A stretch of DNA of 44,987 nt, taken from positions 1-44,987 of the forward strand of contig BAXC01000029.1 of NCBI GenBank assembly GCA_001310375.1, in the 5' to 3' direction. This DNA is from Bacillus sp. JCM 19041. GTDB lineage: Bacteria; Bacillota; Bacilli; Bacillales; Bacillaceae_D. Positions within the stretch are counted from its first letter, which is position 1, and each line of letters starts with the position of its first letter. A program made the position numbers and the translations under genes. Under the pieces are notes generated by a model, which was not told the DNA's origin, made no database searches, and saw only the letters and a program-made list of their open reading frames with translations. Below, piece after piece: positions 37,724-44,987 of the stretch.

Positions 37724-38914
37724 TTATATATTAGATAATTGTTCTTCTTTTAATGATGGTGTGATCGATTCAACAACAATTGATCCGTCTGGTCGTGTGA
37801 CAGTTCCGAGAGTAATCGCTTGTCCATTTGCGTACTCGGTTGACAGATCACGACTCTGCAACGATTCAGTTAAGTCAAAAATCACTTGCTGATGAGGAAT
37901 ATACACGACGATTGCCCGCTTTGGTTCCCCTGCATAGTGCAAGAAATGCGCTTCTATAAATTCCGTTTGATCCCCTTCATCAGGTGTAAACGTAATAAAA
38001 AAACGTGATACTTTGTTTTCATCACCTTGCTCATTGAAGTATACGCTTACAGCCATATTTGGCTTAATTTCCTTAATCGTATCTTCAGATTTCGCAACAA
38101 ACCATTTTGGCCCATCTTCTGTTTCAATCGAAAAACGGTTCTCTTCTACGGCTAGGACCTTTCCATGGTTATTCCGTTCAATTGTTCGTTCCGGCTCTTC
38201 TTGATCAACATCGTTATTCTCACGTTCATTTGTTTGCGTCGTTTCCTGATTTTGCGTGTTTTCGGTATTAATGAGGTCATTTTCAACATGGGGCTCCTTC
38301 GTTTCATTTACTTGTTGCTCATGTCCAGCGCTCTCTTTTTTATCTGCTTCACTTGCGATGCTTTCTTGATCACTTTCAAACGTTTCCTGGTCCTGATTCC
38401 GTTCCTCGGTTAACCCTTCTGTTTGAGGAATTACCTTTGTTAATTCTTCTGTGATGATCGAATCCTCTTCATTTAATCCTTCAGATCCCTCAACTTCTTC
38501 GTATACTTCTATAGCCGAAGATAACGGTCGAATATCAGTATCTATGTATTCATTATATTCAATCTTATGGTCACGATCCGCTTCAACTTTAATAACATCT
38601 AAATCGAAGGTATTTTTAAATCCATACACTTTCACTTCTTTGTTTAAATCATCATTTTCATAAAATGAATATAAGTAATGAGGGTCTACTTTCTTCCGAT
38701 CGGCTTGTCCTTCAGCCAGAGTCTTTTTCGACAAATTCTCTGACGTTAATAACCCTTTATCTTGTTCTGGCGTTTCATATGTAGTAGCAGCGGAACTTTG
38801 CACACAGCCCGCTAAACCTAAAGCCAAAGTTGATGCAATCCCTGTTCGTGTAAGCTTAATGCGCTTTGCACGTTTAGAGAGGCGCACTTTTTCTACTCTT
38901 GATAATGAAGTCAT
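37724..38914 (-). CDS. Lipoprotein with long acidic linker, function unknown
   Basis: 396 residues behind AAAGGAGTG. The N-terminus is unusually basic (SRVEKVRLSKRAKRIKLTRT), followed by a hydrophobic run and lipobox ALGLAGC, giving a lipoprotein anchored near residue 37. Residues 60-130 may be a small folded domain. Residues 130-245 are a Glu/Gln/Asn/Thr-rich linker of low complexity. The C-terminal 145 residues form a folded domain (HGKVLAVEENRFSIETEDGP and later AIVVYIPHQQVIFDLTESLQ). I do not recognise a family. The organisation suggests a surface protein whose C-terminal domain is held away from the membrane. The acidic lipoprotein at 39578 has a similar layout. Confidence 0.7.
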   Translation of the reverse strand: MTSLSRVEKVRLSKRAKRIKLTRTGIASTLALGLAGCVQSSAATTYETPEQDKGLLTSENLSKKTLAEGQADRKKVDPHYLYSFYENDDLNKEVKVYGFKNTFDLDVIKVEADRDHKIEYNEYIDTDIRPLSSAIEVYEEVEGSEGLNEEDSIITEELTKVIPQTEGLTEERNQDQETFESDQESIASEADKKESAGHEQQVNETKEPHVENDLINTENTQNQETTQTNERENNDVDQEEPERTIERNNHGKVLAVEENRFSIETEDGPKWFVAKSEDTIKEIKPNMAVSVYFNEQGDENKVSRFFITFTPDEGDQTEFIEAHFLHYAGEPKRAIVVYIPHQQVIFDLTESLQSRDLSTEYANGQAITLGTVTRPDGSIVVESITPSLKEEQLSNI

Positions 38915-39577
38915 GCCGGCACTCCTTTAAAAAACTTGTTATTTTAAGTTTCGATTTAACCTTTTTTGGGTAAGTACCTCAAGAAGCATAGCGCGCATTG
39001 AAAAGCGTTTCAATAGTCCAGAGACCATAGTCTTAAAGTCTATTATGCAAAAAACTAGTATTTCTAATGCTAGTTATCGCATTAATTTCCAATAAAATAC
39101 ATATCGCCCCATATCAAAATGGAATATAGTGATCTTTATCCCCATCGCGCCATAGGCTAAAGGCTCATGTTTTCGCATCATCTTCATATACTACCTTTTC
39201 TTTTAAACCAATCTAATAGAACTAGATTAATAGAATATATTCCCGTAAGACTCCATTCATTGAATTAAACATTCACCTTATAAATCGCCTTCATTCGACA
39301 TGGGTCGCGCATAGCAGACACTCATTTTAAACGCTTGCTCTCTTCATCCAATATCTTCAAATCACCAGTCCATATATCCCCTTACTAATTTCCTTCCTTT
39401 TAAAAAATACGTAATCCCATTCAGTTTAATATTAAAAAAACGACACATTCGATGTATTAATTAAACACAACCGTCCTGATATTATTAACAAATTGTTAAA
39501 AAACGTTGATCTTAGGAATAATAACTTGTAACTCTGAACGATCAATTGATACGATAAAGTCGGAGGAGTGATTAGAA
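38915..39577. other. Gene-free control region between two divergent lipoprotein genes
   Basis: No convincing gene is present in these 660 bases. They hold the perfect 7-4-7 inverted repeat ATTGAAA-AGCG-TTTCAAT (38997-39014), an AT-rich hairpin AACTAG/CTAGTT (39054-39076) followed by T's on the minus strand, and the 7-1-7 repeat TTAACAA-A-TTGTTAA (39485-39499) about 80 bases upstream of the plus-strand gene. The length and these elements suggest regulation of both flanking genes, or a small RNA. Confidence 0.4.
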
Positions 39578-40471
39578 TTGAAAAAACCGATTACATACCT
39601 ATCACTTCTATCCATCATTGCCTTAAGCGCATGCACAACAGCTAACACCAAGGTCTCAGTCTCCAACATAAGTGCAAAAGTAACCACCTACGAAATGAAG
39701 GAAACTGATAATGAGTATGAAAGATGGATAGAGGAAGAAGATGAACAAACAAACAATGATACAAATCAGGACACCGATCAGTCGCAAGAGGAATATGATG
39801 CAACAAACGCGATAAAAGACGAAGAACCTCTACAGGAAAAGGAACTAGATGCAGAGGAAGTTTCTAGCGCAGAAGAAAGTGCAAACGATAGGGAACAAGA
39901 AATCGTTCAAGCCTCTGAAGAAAAACATTCACTAGCATCTCTTGGCCCACATCCTGATCCTCATGGTGCATCATTTGCAGTCCAAGGCTCTCCAGGAGAC
40001 ACCATCGAAACAGCAGAAGGCTTCTTTACTGTTCACGATAAGAAAACCACGATTGAACCTTTAGAATCAGGACCTATTCGGATTGAATTTGAACAGGTTA
40101 GTCTTGTCAGTGGTGATGTAACCGAACCAAGCATTGCAGGGATCGCTGGTGATGAAGTCGAGTTTATACAAGCGGATATTCTCATTCAAAACACAGGGAA
40201 TGAACCAATGCAAAATATCGCTCCTAACTTAGTTTTTGAGTCAGGTGGGGTTGAGTTTCATGCTCATTCGATGTTCAGTGGGTTAGGTGCAGGCTACGAC
40301 CCATTAACAGATTCAACTCCTCAAAAAGTAACACTGATTTTTATGGTAGATGATTTAATATCCATTGATGATATCTACTCCCTTTATGGTATATTTCCCT
40401 CACCTGTAAATGTGAATAGCGGGGCAACGACCAGCGATGCAATGCGTTTTAACTTCTCGTTTTCAAATTAA
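39578..40471 (+). CDS. Lipoprotein with acidic linker and beta-sandwich-like domain
   Basis: 297 residues from a TTG behind GGAGGAGTG. Signal peptide and lipobox (LLSIIALSAC) place the lipidated cysteine near residue 19. Residues 40-125 are a strongly acidic linker (EEEDEQTNNDTNQDTDQSQE). The C-terminal 150 residues look like the immunoglobulin-like domains of DUF4352-type lipoproteins: EFIQADILIQNTGNEPMQNI, then FESGGVEFHAHSMF, then KVTLIFMVDD. Such domains often take part in cell-surface binding or stress roles, without a known activity. It converges on the glycerophosphodiesterase gene, sharing a bidirectional terminator. Confidence 0.7.
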   Translation: MKKPITYLSLLSIIALSACTTANTKVSVSNISAKVTTYEMKETDNEYERWIEEEDEQTNNDTNQDTDQSQEEYDATNAIKDEEPLQEKELDAEEVSSAEESANDREQEIVQASEEKHSLASLGPHPDPHGASFAVQGSPGDTIETAEGFFTVHDKKTTIEPLESGPIRIEFEQVSLVSGDVTEPSIAGIAGDEVEFIQADILIQNTGNEPMQNIAPNLVFESGGVEFHAHSMFSGLGAGYDPLTDSTPQKVTLIFMVDDLISIDDIYSLYGIFPSPVNVNSGATTSDAMRFNFSFSN

Positions 40472-40511
40472 AGTAAAGAGGGTTAGGCAATTGCCTAACC
40501 CTCTTTACTTT
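40470..40511. terminator. Bidirectional terminator, 42-bp perfect palindrome
   Basis: The half-site is AAAGTAAAGAGGGTTAGGCAA followed by its exact complement, centred at 40490/40491. The palindrome overlaps the TAA of the plus-strand lipoprotein gene and contains the TAG of the minus-strand phosphodiesterase gene, so one element ends both convergent genes. Confidence 0.85.
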
Positions 40512-41205
40512 GGTAATACTCTTTAAATCGTTCTAACTCATTGACAGTACACCAGACATTAGGACGTTGAGCCATCATTGTACATGCTTCAATTGTATCA
40601 ACGGGCCAAACAATTAACTGGATGCCTTCTTCTTCGCATTCATCAGCAAAAGTATCTGTGTAATGAGGCAGTTCCATCGCAAGTGATGAGGCTTCTATTT
40701 CTTTCATAAATGGAAATAGATCCGGAGTTGCTTTTGCTTTAATAACGCCAAGCTCAAGTTCTGGAGCGAGTGTCCTCATTCTCCTTATTGCTTTATGGTT
40801 AAATGAGTTTACATACACCTCATTAATCATGTTTTTCTCCAAAATTAACTCGTACACTTTCTTTTCGAGTCCGTCGTACATATCATTGCTTTGCTTAAGC
40901 TCAATTGCCACTTTGCATTGACCCTGTGCTAATGTGAGTGTTTCCTCAAGCGTTGGCATTTTCTCTCCATCTTTCATCTTCAAGGACTTTAGTTCATCAA
41001 GAGTATAGTCAATTATAAGACCACTCCCATTTGTTGTACGGTCTACTGTTTTATCGTGCATAATAACAGGGATACCATCCTTGCTTAATTGAACATCAAT
41101 TTCAATATGGGAGAAACCCAGATCAATACTTGCTTGATAGGCTGATAGCGTATTTTCAGGATATTTAATAGGATAACCTCTATGAGCAATCGCTTTTATT
41201 TTCAT
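40495..41205 (-). CDS. Glycerophosphodiester phosphodiesterase
   Basis: 236 residues from the ATG at 41205, six bases behind GGAGGAGGA; an in-frame ATG at 41238 lacks a site. It hydrolyses glycerophosphodiesters to sn-glycerol-3-phosphate and an alcohol. The GDPD fold is shown by the N-terminal IAHRGYPIKYPENTLSAYQA with the catalytic histidine and arginine, IEIDVQLSKDGIPVIMHD with metal-binding acidic residues and second histidine, TVDRTTNGSG, and VAIELKQ. No signal peptide, so it acts in the cytoplasm on imported substrate. It is the last gene of an operon that includes a GlpP-type antiterminator, whose ligand is its product. Confidence 0.93.
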   Translation of the reverse strand: MKIKAIAHRGYPIKYPENTLSAYQASIDLGFSHIEIDVQLSKDGIPVIMHDKTVDRTTNGSGLIIDYTLDELKSLKMKDGEKMPTLEETLTLAQGQCKVAIELKQSNDMYDGLEKKVYELILEKNMINEVYVNSFNHKAIRRMRTLAPELELGVIKAKATPDLFPFMKEIEASSLAMELPHYTDTFADECEEEGIQLIVWPVDTIEACTMMAQRPNVWCTVNELERFKEYYQSKEG

Positions 41206-41227
41206 ACAATCATCCTCCTCCTGCCAG

Positions 41228-41620
41228 TTAATTTTCAATGTATCGTTTGTATGCTGTATTCCGTTAATTGCTGGGAGTTAATCCCCGCAGAATAAAAGGC
41301 ATCAGGGTATTCCCCACTTGCGAGAGTTAGGTTCACTTTTTCTTCCAGACCATCAAAAGGTACTTCATTAAAATTGACATTTATGTTAGAGAGATCTGCA
41401 TAGGTCTTCCAGATAAGCCGTTCCTCATAATTTTGTAAATTGTTTGGCGCTTGTCCCGTATATAATTCCATATCAATCGATTCGTTTACAATAGGGAACC
41501 CTTCAGCATTCAAGTTTTCCATTCGTTGTTCTTTATCCATTTTCTGCCCGACTTCTCCCCCGAACATCCTGCGACTGCCAGTGCAGCAATTGATGCTGCC
41601 ATCATCCATTTCTTTTTCAC
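41228..41620 (-). pseudogene. Internally deleted sugar-binding lipoprotein (LplA-like)
   Basis: From a GTG behind AAGGGGG the product has a lipoprotein signal (VKKKWMMAASIAALAVAGC). One lost G in the GGGGG run at 41557-41561 shifts the frame into GGEVGQKMDKEQRMENLNAE. It then follows the family start (GFPIVNESIDMELYTGQAPN, TLASGEYPDAFYSAGI) up to QQLTEY at about residue 120. The sequence then jumps, in a third frame, to TAYKRYIEN and a TAA at 41228, the usual C-terminal end of LplA-type proteins. About 370 central residues are missing. As it stands the importer has no functional binding protein. Either a real deletion or a collapsed assembly would explain it. Confidence 0.75.
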
Positions 41621-41634
41621 TGTCATCCCCCTTA

Positions 41635-42512
41635 TTAGCCTTTGATCGATCCAATCATGACACCCTTCACAAAAAATCGTTGCAAAAACGGATATAAAAT
41701 GAGCATTGGTAAACTAGCTACAATAACAACCGCATACTTGATTCCTTCAACTGTTAGTGCGTGCGCATCAAGCGTTGAGTCACTCACCTGTACCATGTCA
41801 GATAATTGACCTTGAATTAACATTTCTCTTAGAAACAGCTGCAATGGAAACAATTCTCGATTTGTTAAATAAATTAGTGCATCGAAAAACGCGTTCCATT
41901 GGCTAACCCCATAAAACAAAATCATGACGGCGATAACAGGTTTTGATAAAGGCAACAATATCTTCATTAAGTACTGGATATTTGAGCAGCATCAAGATCG
42001 GCCGATTCGCGAAGCTCATTTGGAATGTTTTGAAAAAATGTCCTAATAATGATGACGTTATAGACAGACACTGCTCCTGGAACGATAACCGCCCATATCG
42101 TATTTAACATCCCTAAGTCGCGAACAAGTAAATAGGTAGGCACCATTCCACCACTAAAAAACATTGTAAAGACAAGGAAGATTGTTAAAAGATTTCTTCC
42201 ATAAAAATTTTTTCTTGAGAGGGGATAAGCAATCATAATAGACAGCCCCAAATTTAGCGCAGTTCCAAGAGTTGTATAAAGAAACGTGTTTCTAAAACCC
42301 GTCCAAATATCTTCATTCTGAAACACTCTTGTATAGGACTCTAAGGTTGGATCAATTGGAAAAAGCCATAAATCTCCTCTTAGTACAGCTCCTGGATCAC
42401 TAAATGAAGCACTTAGTACATATACAAGTGGATAAAGTACGATTAATGTAATCATTCCGATAATGATATAGACGCCAATTCCAAACATCCGATCTCCTGC
42501 ACTTTGTTTCAT
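41635..42512 (-). CDS. ABC importer permease, LplC/YtcP type (one frameshift)
   Basis: About 292 residues from the ATG at 42512 behind AAGGAGG; this start follows the corrected end of the partner permease. Restoring one G near 41990 gives ELRESADLDGCSNIQYLMKI, the EAA loop, and joins the two halves. Six membrane segments and the C-terminus KGVMIGSIKG fit the family. Together with the LplB-type subunit it would form the pore for the deleted lipoprotein's cargo. LplBC-type importers carry complex saccharides in known cases; here the operon suggests a phosphodiester-containing compound. Confidence 0.85.
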
Positions 42513-42522
42513 CTTAGCCTCC

Positions 42523-43469
42523 TTACCACAAGCTCGTTTGGCTTGTTTTCTTCGCTGTATAATTGACAATGACTAAAAGAATAAAATTGATAACTGACTC
42601 AAATAAACCAATTGCTGCCGAGTAACTGTACTGGCTCCAGCGATACCCGTTCGGTATATATGAGTAGCAATGACATCAGATGATTCCATGTTTAATTGAT
42701 TTTGCATCAGAAATACTTTTTCAAATCCAACACTTATAATACTGCCAGTTTGTAAAATTAAAAGAATAATAATCGTTGATCGAATCCCCGGAAGATTAAC
42801 ATGCCAGATTCTTCTTAACCGACTTGCTCCATCTATTTTTGCCGCTTCATGTAGCTGAGGATCAATACCCGCTAAAGCTGCTAAGTAGATAATCGAACTC
42901 CAGCCCATTTGCTGCCACACTCCTGAGAATACATAAGTCGTCTTAAACCATTCAGGCTGTGTCATAAAAGAAATTTCCGAGACTCCAAACAAACTAAGAA
43001 ATTGATTAACAATACCACTTGGAGACATAAGCAAGAAGAGCATACCCACCACAACAACTGTCGATAAGAAATGAGGCGCATACGTAACAGTTTGTACAAA
43101 GCTTTTTGCTTTTTTAAACCGTATTTCATTGATTAAGAGCGCCAAAATAATGGGTATTGGAAAGCCAATAACTAAGTTATAAAGGCTTAACCCGATTGTA
43201 TTAGACAGCAATCGTTCAAAGTAAAAGCTATCAAAAAATCGAATAAAATGATCAAACCCCACCCAAGAACTCCCCCATATGCCTTCAACCGCAATAAAGT
43301 CCTTAAATGCAATTTGAACACCATACATCGGATAATATTTGAAGATTAAAAAGTACAAAACAACTGGAAAAACGAGCAAATACAAATCCCAGTTTCGCTT
43401 TATGCTATTCCATCTTCGTTTTCGCGGTTTCTTAACTTTCTGACGGGTATGCTCAATCTTGCTCTCCAT
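42523..43469 (-). CDS. ABC importer permease, LplB type (one frameshift)
   Basis: About 315 residues behind AAAGGAGGAA. One base is missing near 42633: the corrected end reads TGIAGAQYSYSAAIGLFESV and runs to a TAA at 42523, replacing a premature stop. The basic N-terminus (RQKVKKPRKRRWNSIKRNWD), six membrane segments, and EAA loop QLHEAAKIDGASRLRRIWHV identify the LplB subunit. It lies 17 bases downstream of the GlpP-type gene. Confidence 0.86.
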
Positions 43470-43486
43470 CTACATTCCTCCTTTAA

Positions 43487-44017
43487 TTAAATAATGCTAG
43501 CGGATACAGCAACTGCTCCAGCTTTAAGCGCCAGATCCATTTCTGCTTTTGTCTTAAACAAGCCCCCAGCTACGATTGGGACCGACGTCATTCCAACAAG
43601 TTCCTGAATGACTCTTGGCATTAAACCAGGCATCGCTTCGACTGCATCCGGCCTAATTTTATTTACTGTTTGGATTGCCTTTTCCATTGCGTGGGTATCG
43701 ATTAAAAAGACTCGTTGCACCGTTTTTAATCCACATTTCTTTGCTTGGATAATCGATTGGCTCCTCGTACTTATAATTCCATCAGGAGCGATTACTTCTG
43801 CGATATATTTCATACCGTCAGCTGTATGGGTCTCAATCCCAGAAACTAAGTCGACATGGACAAATACGACTTTTCCCTTTTTCTGATAGCTAAACACTTG
43901 GTCTGGCAAGGCATGCATATTTCCATTTAATAAAAAAACAGTATTGACCTCTGACAGAAGACACCTTTCCTCTTGTTGCTTGTTTGTAATTGCATGGATG
44001 AATCGTTCGTTAAACAT
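43487..44017 (-). CDS. glpP: GlpP-type glycerol-3-phosphate responsive antiterminator
   Basis: 176 residues, complete, behind AAAGGGG. GlpP proteins bind sn-glycerol-3-phosphate and the leader RNA of target genes, preventing termination. Family patches: VVFVHVDLVSGIETH near residue 70, APDGIISTRSQSIIQAKK, VQRVFLIDTHAMEKAIQTVN, DAVEAMPGLMPRVIQELVG, VPIVAGGLFKTKAEMDLALK and AGAVAVSAS. It is usually encoded beside glpFK; here it sits inside an ABC-transport and phosphodiesterase operon that begins with a strong leader terminator. Autoregulation by antitermination is therefore likely. Confidence 0.9.
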   Translation of the reverse strand: MFNERFIHAITNKQQEERCLLSEVNTVFLLNGNMHALPDQVFSYQKKGKVVFVHVDLVSGIETHTADGMKYIAEVIAPDGIISTRSQSIIQAKKCGLKTVQRVFLIDTHAMEKAIQTVNKIRPDAVEAMPGLMPRVIQELVGMTSVPIVAGGLFKTKAEMDLALKAGAVAVSASII

Positions 44018-44023
44018 ACGGCT

Positions 44024-44817
44024 TTACCCCTTTATCAATTGATAGATCTCCCGAACAGACGGAAAAATAGCTGTAGGTAGTTGAACCGCATGCCGAATCT
44101 GATGGATGGATGTGACTCCCGAACAGACTAGCACTGTATCAATGTCCAATGAATTTCCTATTCCAATATCACTCGTTAACGAATCGCCAATAATGACAGA
44201 TTTATCCACATGCCCCTGCATCGCACGCAGCAACGCTTGTTGCATCCAGTAGGACGGTTTTCCAACAACAACAGGCTTCCTGTCGTCATGTTCCAACACC
44301 CGTGCAAGTGAACCCGTGTCAATTAAAAATCCTTTTGGATGAGGCATAGCAAATCACCATTTAACAATATAAGCTCAGCGCCTTGTTGCATAAGCCAAAA
44401 TCCAACTTGCAACTGATTGTACGTTAAGTCCGGGGTCATCCCTAGAACAACAGCAATGTTCTTAGGTTCTTCTGCCGCGTATTCATCTATCACAGTAAAC
44501 CCCTGTTCGCGAAGCTCCTCCTTTATCATCTTTGACCCTGCCACAAACAATTTCCTGCCGTCCTTATTCCTAGGAGCAAAGTATTCCTTTAACCCCATAA
44601 TGGGTGTAATCAATTCGTTAAAGAAAATGTCTAAACCCAGGCTTTGTAAATCGGTTGTTAAAACACGTCTTGACCGAACGGGATGATTGGTAAGGAAAAA
44701 CACCTGTTTTTTTTGTTGACGCAAGCAAGAGATAAGTTCTTTAGCAAAAGGTAATAAACTCCCGCCATGTATAAGCGTGCCATCCAAATCAAAAAAGTAT
44801 TGTTCGTATTGCTTCAT
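44024..44817 (-). CDS. HAD-superfamily phosphatase, class IIA (one frameshift)
   Basis: About 264 residues after restoring one C near 44342 (TGCCTCATC to TGCCCTCATC), joining LLNGDLLCPHPKGFLIDTGS. HAD motifs: nucleophile FFDLDGTLIHGG at the N-terminus, FLTNHPVRSR with the second motif, lysine in PVVVGKPSYWM, and IIGDSLTSDIGIG. The C2 cap type matches NagD, AraL and the glycerol-3-phosphate/phosphoglycolate phosphatases. Its operon partners make and sense glycerol-3-phosphate, so dephosphorylation of that compound or a related sugar phosphate is plausible. It is the first gene after the leader terminator. Confidence 0.87.
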
Positions 44818-44839
44818 TTAAGCCCCCTTTTGTCCACAT

Positions 44840-44895
44840 AAAAAACCCTAATAAACGAAGGCACAACTAATTGTGCTTACATTTATTAGGGTTTT
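44840..44895 (-). promoter_or_regulatory. Leader terminator, likely GlpP antitermination target
   Basis: AAAACCCTAATAAA and TTTATTAGGGTTTT form a perfect 14-bp stem; inside it GCACAA-CTAA-TTGTGC forms a second hairpin. Six T follow on the minus strand, 23 bases before the first gene. A full terminator between promoter and first gene would block the operon unless antiterminated, and a GlpP-type gene lies in the operon. A -10-like TATAAA lies about 40 bases upstream, with no clear -35 box. Confidence 0.7.
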
Positions 44896-44987
44896 CTCAA
44901 TGGACTCCACCCATAACAATATTTGTTTTATACATTCATCATAGATGATCAATGTAATCCCTTAATGAACAAACTGTAAATTCCTTT

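Noticed and set aside
38997-39014. cre site at the perfect 7-4-7 repeat
   Set aside because: Its centre is AGCG and the CG step is out of register with the CcpA consensus on both strands.

Overview
The window looks like the chromosome of a low-GC Gram-positive of the family Bacillaceae. The signs are strong AGGAGG-type ribosome binding sites with frequent GTG and TTG starts, lipoprotein lipoboxes, sugar ABC importers without their own ATPase, CcpA-like cre sites, a GlpP-type antiterminator and a guanidine-I riboswitch. The acidic surface lipoproteins would suit an alkaliphilic or halotolerant Bacillus-like species, but I cannot name one. No rRNA, tRNA, CRISPR array, phage gene or transposase was seen. 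Nearly all genes are on the minus strand; two are on the plus strand.

Layout, left to right (minus-strand operons are read from right to left). 1-5137: arabino-oligosaccharide operon (GH51 arabinofuranosidase, binding protein, two permeases, DUF624 protein cut by the window edge). 5185-11965: rhamnogalacturonan operon (PL11 lyase, remnant of a second PL11 gene, binding protein, two permeases, DUF624 protein). 12000-12527: gene-free, with hairpins and a probable dispersed repeat. 12528-17846: AraC regulator followed by a four-gene operon of two Gfo/Idh/MocA oxidoreductases, a DUF993 aldolase-like protein and a TIM-barrel isomerase; its substrate is unknown. 17919-26573: guanidine assimilation (riboswitch, two DUF1989 proteins, biotin-dependent carboxylase, allophanate hydrolase) with a divergent APC permease. 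26614-34222: L-rhamnose catabolism (AraC regulator, kinase, isomerase, bifunctional aldolase/dehydrogenase, mutarotase, MFS transporter). 34452-37717: flavodoxin-like quinone reductase, short-chain dehydrogenase, MerR regulator and alpha/beta hydrolase. 37724-40511: two acidic lipoproteins either side of a 660-base gene-free stretch. 40495-44895: HAD phosphatase, GlpP-type antiterminator, LplB/LplC permeases, an internally deleted binding protein and a glycerophosphodiesterase, behind a leader terminator.

Taken together, the left and middle operons form a pectin rhamnogalacturonan-I programme: arabinan side-chain release, backbone cleavage and uptake, and rhamnose breakdown. The Gfo/Idh-DUF993 operon sits between them and may process a related sugar. 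The guanidine operon is a separate nitrogen-scavenging module. The right end appears to scavenge a glycerophosphodiester-like compound under feedback control.

An important caveat: about twenty small indels, mostly one-base losses in or beside short homopolymers, break otherwise well-conserved genes. When corrected, each gene has the normal length for its family. I therefore annotate these as single intact genes with probable sequencing errors. Two larger losses, a PL11 fragment near 9.0 kb and an internally deleted binding protein at 41.2-41.6 kb, cannot be explained that way.
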